A stretch of 64,000 nucleotides of DNA from PALSA-1316 sp964499365 (GTDB lineage Bacteria > Nitrospirota > Thermodesulfovibrionia > Thermodesulfovibrionales > UBA6898): assembly GCA_964499365.1 (NCBI GenBank), contig CAZCKU010000014.1:1-64000 (forward strand). Reading direction: 5' to 3'. The notes beneath the pieces were generated by a model. That model was given only the letters and a program-made list of their open reading frames with translations. It did not search any database and had not been told where the DNA came from. The translations under genes and the position numbers were made by a program. Below are positions 51,411 through 59,766 of this stretch, in pieces; the stretch's first letter is position 1, and every line of letters starts with the position of its first letter.

Positions 51411-52822
51411 ACCGCAAGGGAGATATTCTGATCGTGGACGACCAGCCGAACGCCCTGAAAGTGCTGTCTGCGATACTTTCGGAGGAAGGGTATGACGTGC
51501 TTTTGTCCGAAAATGTCGACAAGGCCGAGCAGATGATATATCAAAGACCGGTGGACGCGGTCATTACCGATATCATGATGCCGGGGAAGGACGGAATGCA
51601 GTTCTTCGATTATATCAACGCGCATCATCCGGATATCCCGGTGATCTTTCTTACTGCCTACGGCACGGTCGAATCCGCGGTAGCGGCGATGACGCGCGGG
51701 GCCTTTCATTATTTCATGAAACCCCCGAATTATCAGACGCTCAAGAGCGTTGTTGCCAAGGCGGTGGAGCGGCGCGCCGTGAAAAGGGATGCCATACCCC
51801 GCAGCACGGCCGCCGGTACCGAGCGTCTGTCGCATATCATCGGCAAGACGCCGGAGATGCGCAAGCTTTACGAAACGATCGATGCCGTAAAGTGCTCGTC
51901 CAGCAACATCCATATCTGCGGAGAGACCGGGACAGGGAAGGAACTGGTTGCGCGGGCGGTCCATGACACCGGACACGCTGCCGGCAAGCCGTTCATCGCG
52001 GTCAATTGTGCGGCCATACCGCGGGAGCTGATCGAGGTGGAGCTGTTCGGGTGCGAAAAGGGCGCCTTTACCGGTGCGGTTGCCCGCAGGACCGGCAAGT
52101 TCGAGGAGGCCGCGGACGGGGTGATCTTCCTGGACGAGATCGGTGAACTGGACCAGTCCATGCAGGCGAAGCTGCTGCGGGTGCTCCAGGAGCGCGAGAT
52201 CGAGAGGATCGGCTGCAACAGGAAGATCAAGGTGGCGTTCAGACTCATTTCAGCCACCAACTGCGACCTGGCTGAAGAGGTGAAAAAGGGCCGCTTCAGG
52301 GAAGACCTCTATTACCGCATCAACGTGATCGAGATTAAGGTGCCGCCGCTGCGGGACAGGAAAGACGATATCCCGCTGCTGGCCGATGCCTTTCTCAGGG
52401 AATTCTGCTCGCGTGAGCAGAAGAAGCTCGCCTTTTCTGCTGATGTCATCGAGGCGTTTCGGGAATATCCCTGGCCGGGGAATATTCGCCAGCTGAGAAA
52501 TGTTATAGAGCGGGCAGTTGTACTGAATACCAGCGGGGGCATTACCCTGACGGACCTGCCGGGCGACTTTCATGTGAGCGCTCAGATCCATGACACGGTC
52601 GTTGCCTCGGGAAAGACGCTGCGGGAGGTGGAGATGCAGGCGATCAGGCAGGCGCTCCTGGCGTGTAACGGCAATAAATCCAAGGCTGCCAAGCTACTGA
52701 AGATATCCCGGAAGGCACTCTACAAGAGACTCGATGATGAGTTGCAGCTGACGCAGGCCGGTCATCCTGCGGACATTGAAGCGGTCGTCGATACTGTGTC
52801 GAAGAGAAACATGTGTTTCTGA
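51407..52822 (+). CDS. sigma-54 NtrC-family regulator of the glycan locus
   Basis: 471 residues. Receiver with D55 (ITDIMMPGKDG), AAA+ core with Walker A GETGTGKE (172-179), intact GAFTGA (219-224), REDLYYRINV, and a Fis-type HTH (NKSKAAKLLKISRKALYKRL). It is a close paralogue of the protein at 62315-63685: both share FGCEKGAF and ARRTGKFEEAA. It probably activates the sigma-54-like promoter at 53023, starting the glycan operon. Confidence 0.92.
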   Translation: MNRKGDILIVDDQPNALKVLSAILSEEGYDVLLSENVDKAEQMIYQRPVDAVITDIMMPGKDGMQFFDYINAHHPDIPVIFLTAYGTVESAVAAMTRGAFHYFMKPPNYQTLKSVVAKAVERRAVKRDAIPRSTAAGTERLSHIIGKTPEMRKLYETIDAVKCSSSNIHICGETGTGKELVARAVHDTGHAAGKPFIAVNCAAIPRELIEVELFGCEKGAFTGAVARRTGKFEEAADGVIFLDEIGELDQSMQAKLLRVLQEREIERIGCNRKIKVAFRLISATNCDLAEEVKKGRFREDLYYRINVIEIKVPPLRDRKDDIPLLADAFLREFCSREQKKLAFSADVIEAFREYPWPGNIRQLRNVIERAVVLNTSGGITLTDLPGDFHVSAQIHDTVVASGKTLREVEMQAIRQALLACNGNKSKAAKLLKISRKALYKRLDDELQLTQAGHPADIEAVVDTVSKRNMCF

Positions 52823-52856
52823 GATATGTTTCCATTCGTGACAGATAGATCAAACC

Positions 52857-52888
52857 CCCTGCGCTGACACCTCCGGGGCGGCGCAGGG
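52857..52888 (+). terminator. stem-loop after the NtrC-type gene (weak terminator)
   Basis: CCCTGCGC (52857-52864) and GCGCAGGG (52881-52888) form an 8-bp stem with a 16-base loop. No T-run. The rest of the gap to 53064 contains the sigma-54-like promoter and nothing else recognisable. Confidence 0.4.
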
Positions 52889-53022
52889 CCTCTCCTGAAC
52901 CTGCCGTAAAGAAAGCTGTTCTCCTCAATTCTTCACTGTATGTCCCATCATAGTGGCTTTATTACGCCTTCCGTCTGCCACAGGCGCCGGATCTGAAGGA
53001 GTTCTCTGCAGAAAGCCGGCAG

Positions 53023-53038
53023 TGGTATGGTTATTGCT
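53023..53038 (+). promoter_or_regulatory. sigma-54 promoter of the glycan operon
   Basis: TGGTATGGTTATTGCT with GG and GC spaced by ten bases and TTGCT at -12. The start would fall near 53049, with GGTGAGGA before ATG 53065. Both flanking NtrC-type proteins are candidates for its activator. Confidence 0.7.
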
Positions 53039-53064
53039 TTTTACAGAGATTGGAAAGGTGAGGA

Positions 53065-53562
53065 ATGATGAACTGGTACGCGGCATATGTGAAATCGAAC
53101 CATGAGTTTGTGGTACATGCTGAGCTGGCGAGAAAGAGCATCGATACCTTTCTGCCGACCGTGAAAAAGGTGAGGCAGTGGAAAGACAGAAAAAAGTCGA
53201 TCGACTTCCCGGTCTTTCCCGGATACCTCTTTGTCCAGGTAAACCCGTCGCCCGAAGATTTCCTGAGCGTGCTGAAGACCCGGGGAGTGATCAATCTCCT
53301 CTCGGCCCAGGCAGGCTACCCGACGCCGGTCTCCCCTGAAGAGATAGACGCGCTGAAACTCCTCGTGCAGAGCGGCACCGACTTTGATGTGTATCCGCAT
53401 CTGAAAGAAGGGACACGGGTCAGGGTCAGGAAGGGGCCGCTTGAAGGCGCGGAGGGCGTGCTGGCCAGGAAGGACACGCAGTGTCTGTTCATGGTCAACG
53501 TGGAACTGCTGGGCAGGAGCATCGGGGTCAGCCTTTACGCCGATGCCCTTGAGGAAGTATAG
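53065..53562 (+). CDS. NusG-like specialised antiterminator (RfaH/UpxY type)
   Basis: 165 residues. NGN domain (NWYAAYVKSNHEFVVHAELARKSIDTFLPT, VFPGYLFVQV) and a KOW domain (EGTRVRVRKGPLEGAEGVLARKD). It is shorter than housekeeping NusG and opens a polysaccharide operon, the position of RfaH, UpxY and LoaP proteins that let RNA polymerase read long surface-glycan operons. A sequence resembling the ops recruitment element follows the gene. ATG 53065 or 53068 could be used. Confidence 0.88.
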   Translation: MMNWYAAYVKSNHEFVVHAELARKSIDTFLPTVKKVRQWKDRKKSIDFPVFPGYLFVQVNPSPEDFLSVLKTRGVINLLSAQAGYPTPVSPEEIDALKLLVQSGTDFDVYPHLKEGTRVRVRKGPLEGAEGVLARKDTQCLFMVNVELLGRSIGVSLYADALEEV

Positions 53563-53580
53563 GCGTGGACGCACGGGTAA

Positions 53581-53629
53581 GGGCGGCTAGCGGACGTTGA
53601 TCAGTACAGCAGCAATGGTCGGACGTTGA
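53581..53629 (+). promoter_or_regulatory. ops/JUMPStart-like element and direct repeat in leader
   Basis: GGGCGGCTAGCGGAC at 53581-53595 resembles the RfaH-recruiting ops core GGCGGTAGCGT, with one extra base. The word CGGACGTTGA occurs at 53591-53600 and again at 53620-53629. The element lies between the NusG-like gene and the first sugar gene. Function is inferred from context only. Confidence 0.35.
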
Positions 53630-53712
53630 GCGACAGGCTGTTGAAGGTTTGATAATTCTGTCCCCCGGTACACTCTGTGACCGGGAAAGCGGAGCAGTGT
53701 CAAGGTGATACC

Positions 53713-55017
53713 ATGAACTTTATTGAGAGAATTCAGGAACGAGAAAGTGCGGTCGGTGTTATCGGTATGGGGTATGTCGGCCTCCCCCTGGCAATGGAAT
53801 TCTGCCGGGCCGGATTTCAGGTAACGGGCTTTGACATTGACGGAGAAAAGGTGCGGCTCCTCAACGAGGGGAAAAGTTACATCAAGCATATCGACGCCGC
53901 GCAGATCAGGAATTGCTTTCCCTCATTTCACGCGACAGCGGATTTCAGGGGTCTTGCAGCCATGGATTGCATCATCATCTGCGTGCCGACGCCGCTGAAC
54001 AAATACCGCGAGCCTGATCTGTCCTACGTGCTCGACACGACGAGGTCCATTGCCGGGCACCTGCGCAGGGGGCAGCTGGTGGTCCTGGAGTCATCGACGT
54101 ATCCCGGGACGACCGACGAGGATATGCGTGCGATCCTTGAGGAGACCGGCTTGAGGGCCGGTGCTGATTTCCATCTTGCCTACTCCCCGGAACGTGAAGA
54201 TCCGAATAACAACTGTTTTACGATGCGCCACATTCCCAAGGTGGTCAGCGGCTACACCCCTGCATGCCTGGAGGTGACCGCCGCCCTGTACGGGCAGATT
54301 ATCGATAAGGTCATTCCCGTCTCGACGACGCGGACGGCCGAGGCGACAAAGCTGCTTGAGAACATCTACCGTGCAGTCAACATCGCCCTTGTCAATGAAC
54401 TGAAGGTGCTGCTCGACAAGATGGGCATAGACATATGGGAGGTCATCGAAGCGGCCAACACCAAGCCCTTCGGTTTTCATGCCTTTTATCCGGGACCGGG
54501 TCTCGGTGGCCACTGCATACCGGTCGATCCCTTCTACCTCACCTGGAAGGCTCGGGAATACGATTTCTCGACACGCTTCATCGAGCTGGCAGGTGAAATC
54601 AATACCCGGATGCCCTATTACGTTGTACAGAAGACCATCGAGGCCCTCAGCGGACAGGGCAAGAGCGTTAACGGGGCCAGGGTGCTGATCCTCGGCCTTG
54701 CCTATAAAAAGGATGTTGACGACCTGCGTGAGTCCCCATCGCTCAAGCTCATGGAGCTCTTTAAGGAGAATGGGGCAGAGGTGGATTATAACGATCCCTA
54801 TGTCACGACCCCGCCGAAGCTGAGAAAGTACAAACTGGACAGGGGTTCGGTGCCGCTGACTGCCGAGAACCTCGGGACCTACTGCTGTGTTGTCATCGCA
54901 ACCGATCATTCGGTTTACGACCCTGACTTTATTCTCGAAAACGCCCGTCTCGTCGTGGATACCAGGAACATGATGAAGAACGGCAACGGCCATTCCTCAA
55001 AGGTTTTCAAGGCGTAA
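53713..55017 (+). CDS. UDP-N-acetylglucosamine 6-dehydrogenase (WbpA-like)
   Basis: 434 residues. NAD-binding GVIGMGYVGLPLAMEF, central EATKLLENIYRAVNIALVNEL, catalytic C268 in GPGLGGHCIPVDPFYL, and C-terminal GLAYKKDVDDLRESPS. This subgroup oxidises UDP-HexNAc to the uronic acid, as WbpA, WbpO and WecC do. The next two genes encode WbpB-, WbpD- and WbpE-type activities, which supports UDP-GlcNAcA as product. ATG 53713 is preceded by AAGGTG. Confidence 0.92.
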   Translation: MNFIERIQERESAVGVIGMGYVGLPLAMEFCRAGFQVTGFDIDGEKVRLLNEGKSYIKHIDAAQIRNCFPSFHATADFRGLAAMDCIIICVPTPLNKYREPDLSYVLDTTRSIAGHLRRGQLVVLESSTYPGTTDEDMRAILEETGLRAGADFHLAYSPEREDPNNNCFTMRHIPKVVSGYTPACLEVTAALYGQIIDKVIPVSTTRTAEATKLLENIYRAVNIALVNELKVLLDKMGIDIWEVIEAANTKPFGFHAFYPGPGLGGHCIPVDPFYLTWKAREYDFSTRFIELAGEINTRMPYYVVQKTIEALSGQGKSVNGARVLILGLAYKKDVDDLRESPSLKLMELFKENGAEVDYNDPYVTTPPKLRKYKLDRGSVPLTAENLGTYCCVVIATDHSVYDPDFILENARLVVDTRNMMKNGNGHSSKVFKA

Positions 55018-55018
55018 C

Positions 55019-56725
55019 ATGAAAGCGGAAGAAACCGTTTCCCTGACGACCGACTCCGGCACGACGACGGGTCCAAAGGCAACCAGACGCCTCGGTCTCG
55101 CCGGCCTGGGGTTCTGGGGCAGGAACATCTTTCGCAATCTCAGCGGGATGGGGCTGCTCCGGACGGCCTGCGATTTCGATCCCGGTGTGATTACCGCATA
55201 CAGCAGCAAGGCTGCAGTAATACCTGATGACGGGGGGACCACCCCTGCTGCCGTCAACTTCACCACCTCGTTCGATGAAATGCTTGGCGACCCGGCAATA
55301 GAGGCGCTGGTGATCGCCACGCCTGCGGTGACCCATTACGAGCTGGTGAAAAAGACACTTGCCGCAGGGAAGGACGTCTTTGTCGAAAAACCCCTTGCCC
55401 TGACGGTTGCCGAAGGCGCTGAACTGGTTGCCCTGGCCGAAGGACTGCAGCGGGTCCTGATGGTCGGTCATATCCTCCAGTACCATCCCGCCGTGCTCAG
55501 GCTGAAGGAGCTGGTGCAGTCGGGCGAGATCGGAAAGATCCAGTATATCTATTCCAACCGTTTGAATATCGGCAGGTTCAGGACAGAGGAAAACATCCTC
55601 TGGAGTTTTGCACCGCACGACATCTCGGTCATCCTGATGCTGGTGGGAGAAGAGCCTGTCCACGTCTCGGCCAGCGGCGGTGATTACCTTAACAAGCAGG
55701 TCTACGACACCACGATGACGACACTCGAGTTCAGGGACGGCATGAAGGGACACGTATTTGTGAGCTGGCTCCACCCCTTCAAGGAGCAGAAACTGGTGAT
55801 TGTCGGGTCGAAGGCCATGGTTGTTTTCGACGACGTCAGTGCTGAAAAGCTTTTCCTCTATCCCCATACGATCGAGTGGCAGAACGGGAGACTGCCGGTT
55901 GCGATGAAGGCAGAGTACCGGACCGTTCCGTACGAGACGGGAGAACCGTTGAGACGCGAACTCGAGCATTTTATGGACTGCATTGACCGGAGGCTGACAC
56001 CCCGGACCGACGGCAGGGAAGGGCTTCGGGTACTGAGCGTCCTGCAGCGGGCGCAGCGCTCGATAGAAGACAGGCGGTCTCAGGCCGGTCAGGGTGCCCC
56101 CGATGTACCTCACGCACGGCAGGGCATTTACGGTGCTTCTCCTTCGGCCGCCATTCACGAAAGCGCGTACGTCGATGAGCAGGTTGCGATCGGCGAGGGC
56201 TCCAGGGTATGGCACTTTTCCCATATCCTCAGCGGCTCGGTCATCGGGAAAAACTGCACCATCGGCCAGAATGTCGTCATCGGACCCTCCAGCAGGCTGG
56301 GGGACCGGTGCAAGGTCCAGAACAACGTTTCGGTCTATAAAGGGGTGACGCTCGAGGATGATGTTTTTTGCGGACCGTCCTGTGTCTTTACGAATGTCTA
56401 TAACCCCCGCGCGTTTATCGAGAGAAAGAATGAGTTCCGCAGCACCCTGGTGAAGAAAGGGGCAACGATCGGCGCCAATGCGACGGTCGTATGCGGCGTG
56501 ACGATCGGCGAATACGCCCTGGTCGGGGCAGGCGCTGTCGTAAAGTCGGACGTACCTGCCCATGCCGTTGTCGCCGGTGTTCCGGCCCGGCAGATCGGGT
56601 GGGCCTGCAGATGCGGCACCACCCTGAAATTCCGCTCGGCAGACGCCACGTGCGACTACTGCGGCAACCACTATACGTTGACGGACAGGAATACCTTACT
56701 GCCCCGGGAGGGGGAATGCATATGA
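55019..56725 (+). CDS. fused WbpB-like dehydrogenase and WbpD-like N-acetyltransferase
   Basis: 568 residues in two enzymes. Residues about 24-350 are a Gfo/Idh/MocA oxidoreductase (LGLAGLGFWGRNIFRN, VFVEKPLALTV, VGHILQYHPAVLRLKEL) like WbpB/WlbA, which oxidises C3 of UDP-GlcNAcA. Residues about 378-540 are a left-handed beta-helix acetyltransferase (IGEGSRVWHFSHI, GKNCTIGQNVVIGPSSRLGD, VQNNVSVYKGVTLEDDVFCGPSCVFTN) like WbpD/WlbB. A small cysteine module ends it (CRCGTTLKF, CDYCG). Steps one and three of the 3-acetamido pathway are thus in one chain, and the step-two aminotransferase follows with an ATGA overlap. Confidence 0.9.
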   Translation: MKAEETVSLTTDSGTTTGPKATRRLGLAGLGFWGRNIFRNLSGMGLLRTACDFDPGVITAYSSKAAVIPDDGGTTPAAVNFTTSFDEMLGDPAIEALVIATPAVTHYELVKKTLAAGKDVFVEKPLALTVAEGAELVALAEGLQRVLMVGHILQYHPAVLRLKELVQSGEIGKIQYIYSNRLNIGRFRTEENILWSFAPHDISVILMLVGEEPVHVSASGGDYLNKQVYDTTMTTLEFRDGMKGHVFVSWLHPFKEQKLVIVGSKAMVVFDDVSAEKLFLYPHTIEWQNGRLPVAMKAEYRTVPYETGEPLRRELEHFMDCIDRRLTPRTDGREGLRVLSVLQRAQRSIEDRRSQAGQGAPDVPHARQGIYGASPSAAIHESAYVDEQVAIGEGSRVWHFSHILSGSVIGKNCTIGQNVVIGPSSRLGDRCKVQNNVSVYKGVTLEDDVFCGPSCVFTNVYNPRAFIERKNEFRSTLVKKGATIGANATVVCGVTIGEYALVGAGAVVKSDVPAHAVVAGVPARQIGWACRCGTTLKFRSADATCDYCGNHYTLTDRNTLLPREGECI

Positions 56726-57885
56726 AGCAGGTACCGATGCTCGACCTCTGCACGGAATACCAGTATATGAAGCAGGATATCGACGCCGCACTGCAGCGCT
56801 GCCTGGCGCACCAGAAGTGGATATTCGGTCCCGAGATAGAGGCCTTCGAAGCTGCGGTTGTGTCCTATCTCGATGTGCACGACTGCATTGCTGTTTCTTC
56901 CGGGACCGAGGCCCTGGTCCTCTCCCTGCGTGCCCTTGCGATAGAACGCACGGGTGCCGAGTACTTCACGCGGGACGATCAGATTATCACCACACCCTTT
57001 ACCTTTACGGCAACCGGCGACGCCATTGTCCGGTCAGGCGCCACACCGGTCTTTCTTGATATCGATCCCCGTACCTGCAACATCGACCCTGCCGGGATCA
57101 GGGAGTACGTCTCGTCGACGCAGGCGTCGGGCAGGGTGGCTGGCATTATCCCGGTCCACCTGTATGGTCAGCCCGCTGCCATGGATGAGATCATGCAGAT
57201 CGCAGAGGAGTATGGCCTGTTTGTTGTGGAGGATGTGGCACAGGCCTTCGGTGCGACCTGGAAGACGAGAAAGCTCGGCTCGCTCGGGACCACCGGGGCC
57301 TTCAGCTTCTTCCCCTCGAAGAACCTGGGGAGTTTCGGAGACGCCGGTTTGATAGCCACCAGCGATAAGGCAGTTGCCGATATGGCGCGCATGCTGATAA
57401 AACACGGCGGCAGGGATAAATACAACGTTGATCACATTGGCTATAACGGACGCATGGACACGCTGCAGGCTGCGGTCCTTCTCGCAAAACTCCGGTACAT
57501 CGATGAATTCAACAGCAGGAGGGGGCAGGTCGCGGCATTCTATATAAAGGAACTCGCGGACATTCCGGGGCTCTCTCTGCCGGTCCCGGCCTGGAAGGCC
57601 GATGACACCTGCGTACCGCACGTCTTCCATCAGTTTACCATCCGCACGGACTCACGGGACGCACTTCAGGCACACCTCAGGTCCGAAGGAGTAGCTTCAA
57701 TGGTCTACTATCCCGTTCCGCTGCATAAGATGAAGGTCTTTCAGGGCAGGATGCACTGCCCGGGCAGTCTGCCGGAGGCGGAGAAGGCGGCAGAACAGGT
57801 CCTGTCACTCCCTGTCGGTCCCCTGCAGCAGGCAGAGGAAAGCGCATTCGTGGTTGAAAAGGTAAGGAGCTTCTTCGGGCACTGA
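56722..57885 (+). CDS. WbpE-like sugar aminotransferase (DegT/DnrJ/EryC1)
   Basis: 387 residues. PLP enzyme with Schiff-base lysine K200 in FSFFPSKNLGSFGDAG, D171 in VVEDVAQAFGA, and substrate loop GIIPVHLYGQPAAMDEI. The closest functional group is WbpE/WlbC, which adds the 3-amino group to UDP-3-oxo-GlcNAcA using glutamate. Context on both sides supports this. ATG 56722 follows GGGAGGGGG; ATG 56716 is an alternative. Confidence 0.9.
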   Translation: MKQVPMLDLCTEYQYMKQDIDAALQRCLAHQKWIFGPEIEAFEAAVVSYLDVHDCIAVSSGTEALVLSLRALAIERTGAEYFTRDDQIITTPFTFTATGDAIVRSGATPVFLDIDPRTCNIDPAGIREYVSSTQASGRVAGIIPVHLYGQPAAMDEIMQIAEEYGLFVVEDVAQAFGATWKTRKLGSLGTTGAFSFFPSKNLGSFGDAGLIATSDKAVADMARMLIKHGGRDKYNVDHIGYNGRMDTLQAAVLLAKLRYIDEFNSRRGQVAAFYIKELADIPGLSLPVPAWKADDTCVPHVFHQFTIRTDSRDALQAHLRSEGVASMVYYPVPLHKMKVFQGRMHCPGSLPEAEKAAEQVLSLPVGPLQQAEESAFVVEKVRSFFGH

Positions 57886-57966
57886 CCCTTTTTCCCGGCT
57901 GCGCAGCGGCCGGCGCCGAGAAAGAGTTCCCGCAGCAGAAAATCCAGTTATGTTTGGGGGCATCGC

Positions 57967-59130
57967 GTGAAGACAATCGTCGAGATACCGTTCCACAAAC
58001 CATACATCACCGAAGATGAAATTGCCGAGGTCCTGGATTCGCTCAGGTCAGGCTGGCTGACCATGGGGCCCAAGACCGTCCGGTTTGAAGAGCAGTTCAG
58101 GGACTACCTGGGTGCCCCGCATGCGGTGTCGATGAATTCATGCACCGCCGCCCTGCACCTTGCCCTGATGGCTGCCGGTATTCGGGAGGGCGACGAGGTG
58201 ATACTCCCGGCGATGACCTTCACGGCAACGGCCGAGGTCGTTACCTATCTGAGGGCAAAACCGGTGCTTGCGGATGTGGACGTGGCCACCTGCAACATCG
58301 ATGTGGCGGCAATAGAAGAAAAGATAACAGGGAAGACCCGGGCGATCATCCCGGTCCATTTTGCGGGGCAGCCCTGCGATATGGATGAGATCTGCGGTCT
58401 GGCCGCCGAAAGAAACCTGACGGTCATCGAAGACGCCGCCCATGCGATCCCCGCACGCTATAAGGACAGAATGATCGGGACGATCGGAGACCTGACCTGC
58501 TTCAGTTTTTACGCCACCAAGTCCCTTACCACGGGTGAGGGCGGTATGGTCACCACGGCACGGGAAGAGTGGGCCGAACGGATGAGGATACTGCGGCTGC
58601 ACGGCATATCCCGTGACGCCTGGAAGAGATATACCAGTGAGGGTACGTGGTACTACGAGGTCACGGAGGCCGGCTACAAATACAACATGACGGATCTCCA
58701 GGCGGCCCTCGGCATTGCGCAGCTCAGAAAGGTGGACTGGATGTGGCAGAGACGGCAGCAAATCGCCGCCATCTATTCGGAAAAGTTCAGGGCCATTCCG
58801 GAAGTGCAGACCCCGGTGGTGAAGGCAGACAGGGAAAGCGGCTGGCACCTTTACGTCGTGAGGCTCCTGCCGGACACGCTGACGATAGACCGGAGCCGCT
58901 TCATCGAGGAACTGAAAAACATCGGGACGATGGCCTCGGTCCATTTTATCCCCCTCTACCGCCATCCGTATTACCGCGATGCCTTTCAGTATACCCCCCG
59001 CGGGTTCGCAGCATCGGAACAGATTTATGAGCAGATCATCTCCCTGCCGATCTACCCCGGTATGGCTGATGACGATGCTGAACAGGTGGTTGATTCGGTC
59101 GCCCACGTGGTGAGGAAGTTCCGGAGATAG
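57967..59130 (+). CDS. second DegT/DnrJ/EryC1 aminotransferase (PglE/ArnB-like)
   Basis: 387 residues from GTG 57967. Lysine K185 in FSFYATKSLTTGEGG, D156 in VIEDAAHAI, and IPVHFAGQPCDMDEICGL. It groups by motif with ArnB/PglE-type enzymes that act on 4-keto sugars. The CapD/PglF-type dehydratase two genes downstream would supply a UDP-4-keto-6-deoxy-GlcNAc substrate, giving a 4-amino (bacillosamine-like) sugar. No PglD acetyltransferase is seen in the window. Confidence 0.88.
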   Translation: MKTIVEIPFHKPYITEDEIAEVLDSLRSGWLTMGPKTVRFEEQFRDYLGAPHAVSMNSCTAALHLALMAAGIREGDEVILPAMTFTATAEVVTYLRAKPVLADVDVATCNIDVAAIEEKITGKTRAIIPVHFAGQPCDMDEICGLAAERNLTVIEDAAHAIPARYKDRMIGTIGDLTCFSFYATKSLTTGEGGMVTTAREEWAERMRILRLHGISRDAWKRYTSEGTWYYEVTEAGYKYNMTDLQAALGIAQLRKVDWMWQRRQQIAAIYSEKFRAIPEVQTPVVKADRESGWHLYVVRLLPDTLTIDRSRFIEELKNIGTMASVHFIPLYRHPYYRDAFQYTPRGFAASEQIYEQIISLPIYPGMADDDAEQVVDSVAHVVRKFRR

Positions 59131-59135
59131 CGCAG

Positions 59136-59744
59136 ATGCTGAAGCGTCTTATGGACATCGTTCTGTCGTTCGCGGGCTTGATCGTCCTCCTGCCGGTCTT
59201 CGCGGTGACCGCGGTCCTGGTCAGGCGCGACAGTCCCGGCCCGGTTTTTTTCAGACAGGAGCGGATCGGCAGGGATTTCAGGCCTTTCATGATCTATAAA
59301 TTCAGGACCATGACAAGCGGGGCAGAGGCCAGCGGAGCCCGGATCACCGTTGGCGGCGATGCGCGCATCACGCGAATCGGCCATCTGCTCAGGAGGACCA
59401 AGATTGATGAACTGCCGCAGCTGTTCAACGTGCTGAAGGGGGACATGAGCCTTGTGGGTCCCCGGCCTGAGGTCAGGGAATACGTCGAACTGTTCAAAAC
59501 GGAATACGGGAAGCTGCTCAGGGTCCGGCCCGGGATAACCGACCCTGCCTCCCTGCGCTATTCCGAAGAAGAAGCGGTCCTTTCCTCGGCAGATAACTGG
59601 CAGTCTGATTACACCAACAGGGTCCTGCCGGAGAAGATACGGCTGTCGCTGGGGTATGTGGAGAAACATGATATTGTCACCGATGTCGGCCTGATAGTGA
59701 GGACCATCTTCAAGATCGCGGATACGCGGGGTAACACACTATGA
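59136..59744 (+). CDS. initiating phosphoglycosyl transferase (PglC/WcaJ family)
   Basis: 202 residues, monotopic membrane enzyme. N-terminal re-entrant helix (MDIVLSFAGLIVLLPVFAVTAVLV), then SPGPVFFRQERIGRDFRPFMIYKFRTM and the catalytic TKIDELPQLFNVLKGDMSLVGPRPE. It transfers a sugar phosphate to undecaprenyl phosphate, starting a lipid-linked glycan. The small, single-domain form is like PglC, which prefers UDP-diNAc-bacillosamine and fits the neighbours. Confidence 0.93.
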   Translation: MLKRLMDIVLSFAGLIVLLPVFAVTAVLVRRDSPGPVFFRQERIGRDFRPFMIYKFRTMTSGAEASGARITVGGDARITRIGHLLRRTKIDELPQLFNVLKGDMSLVGPRPEVREYVELFKTEYGKLLRVRPGITDPASLRYSEEEAVLSSADNWQSDYTNRVLPEKIRLSLGYVEKHDIVTDVGLIVRTIFKIADTRGNTL

Positions 59745-59766
59745 AAGCAGAGGAGCCAGGAAAGCC

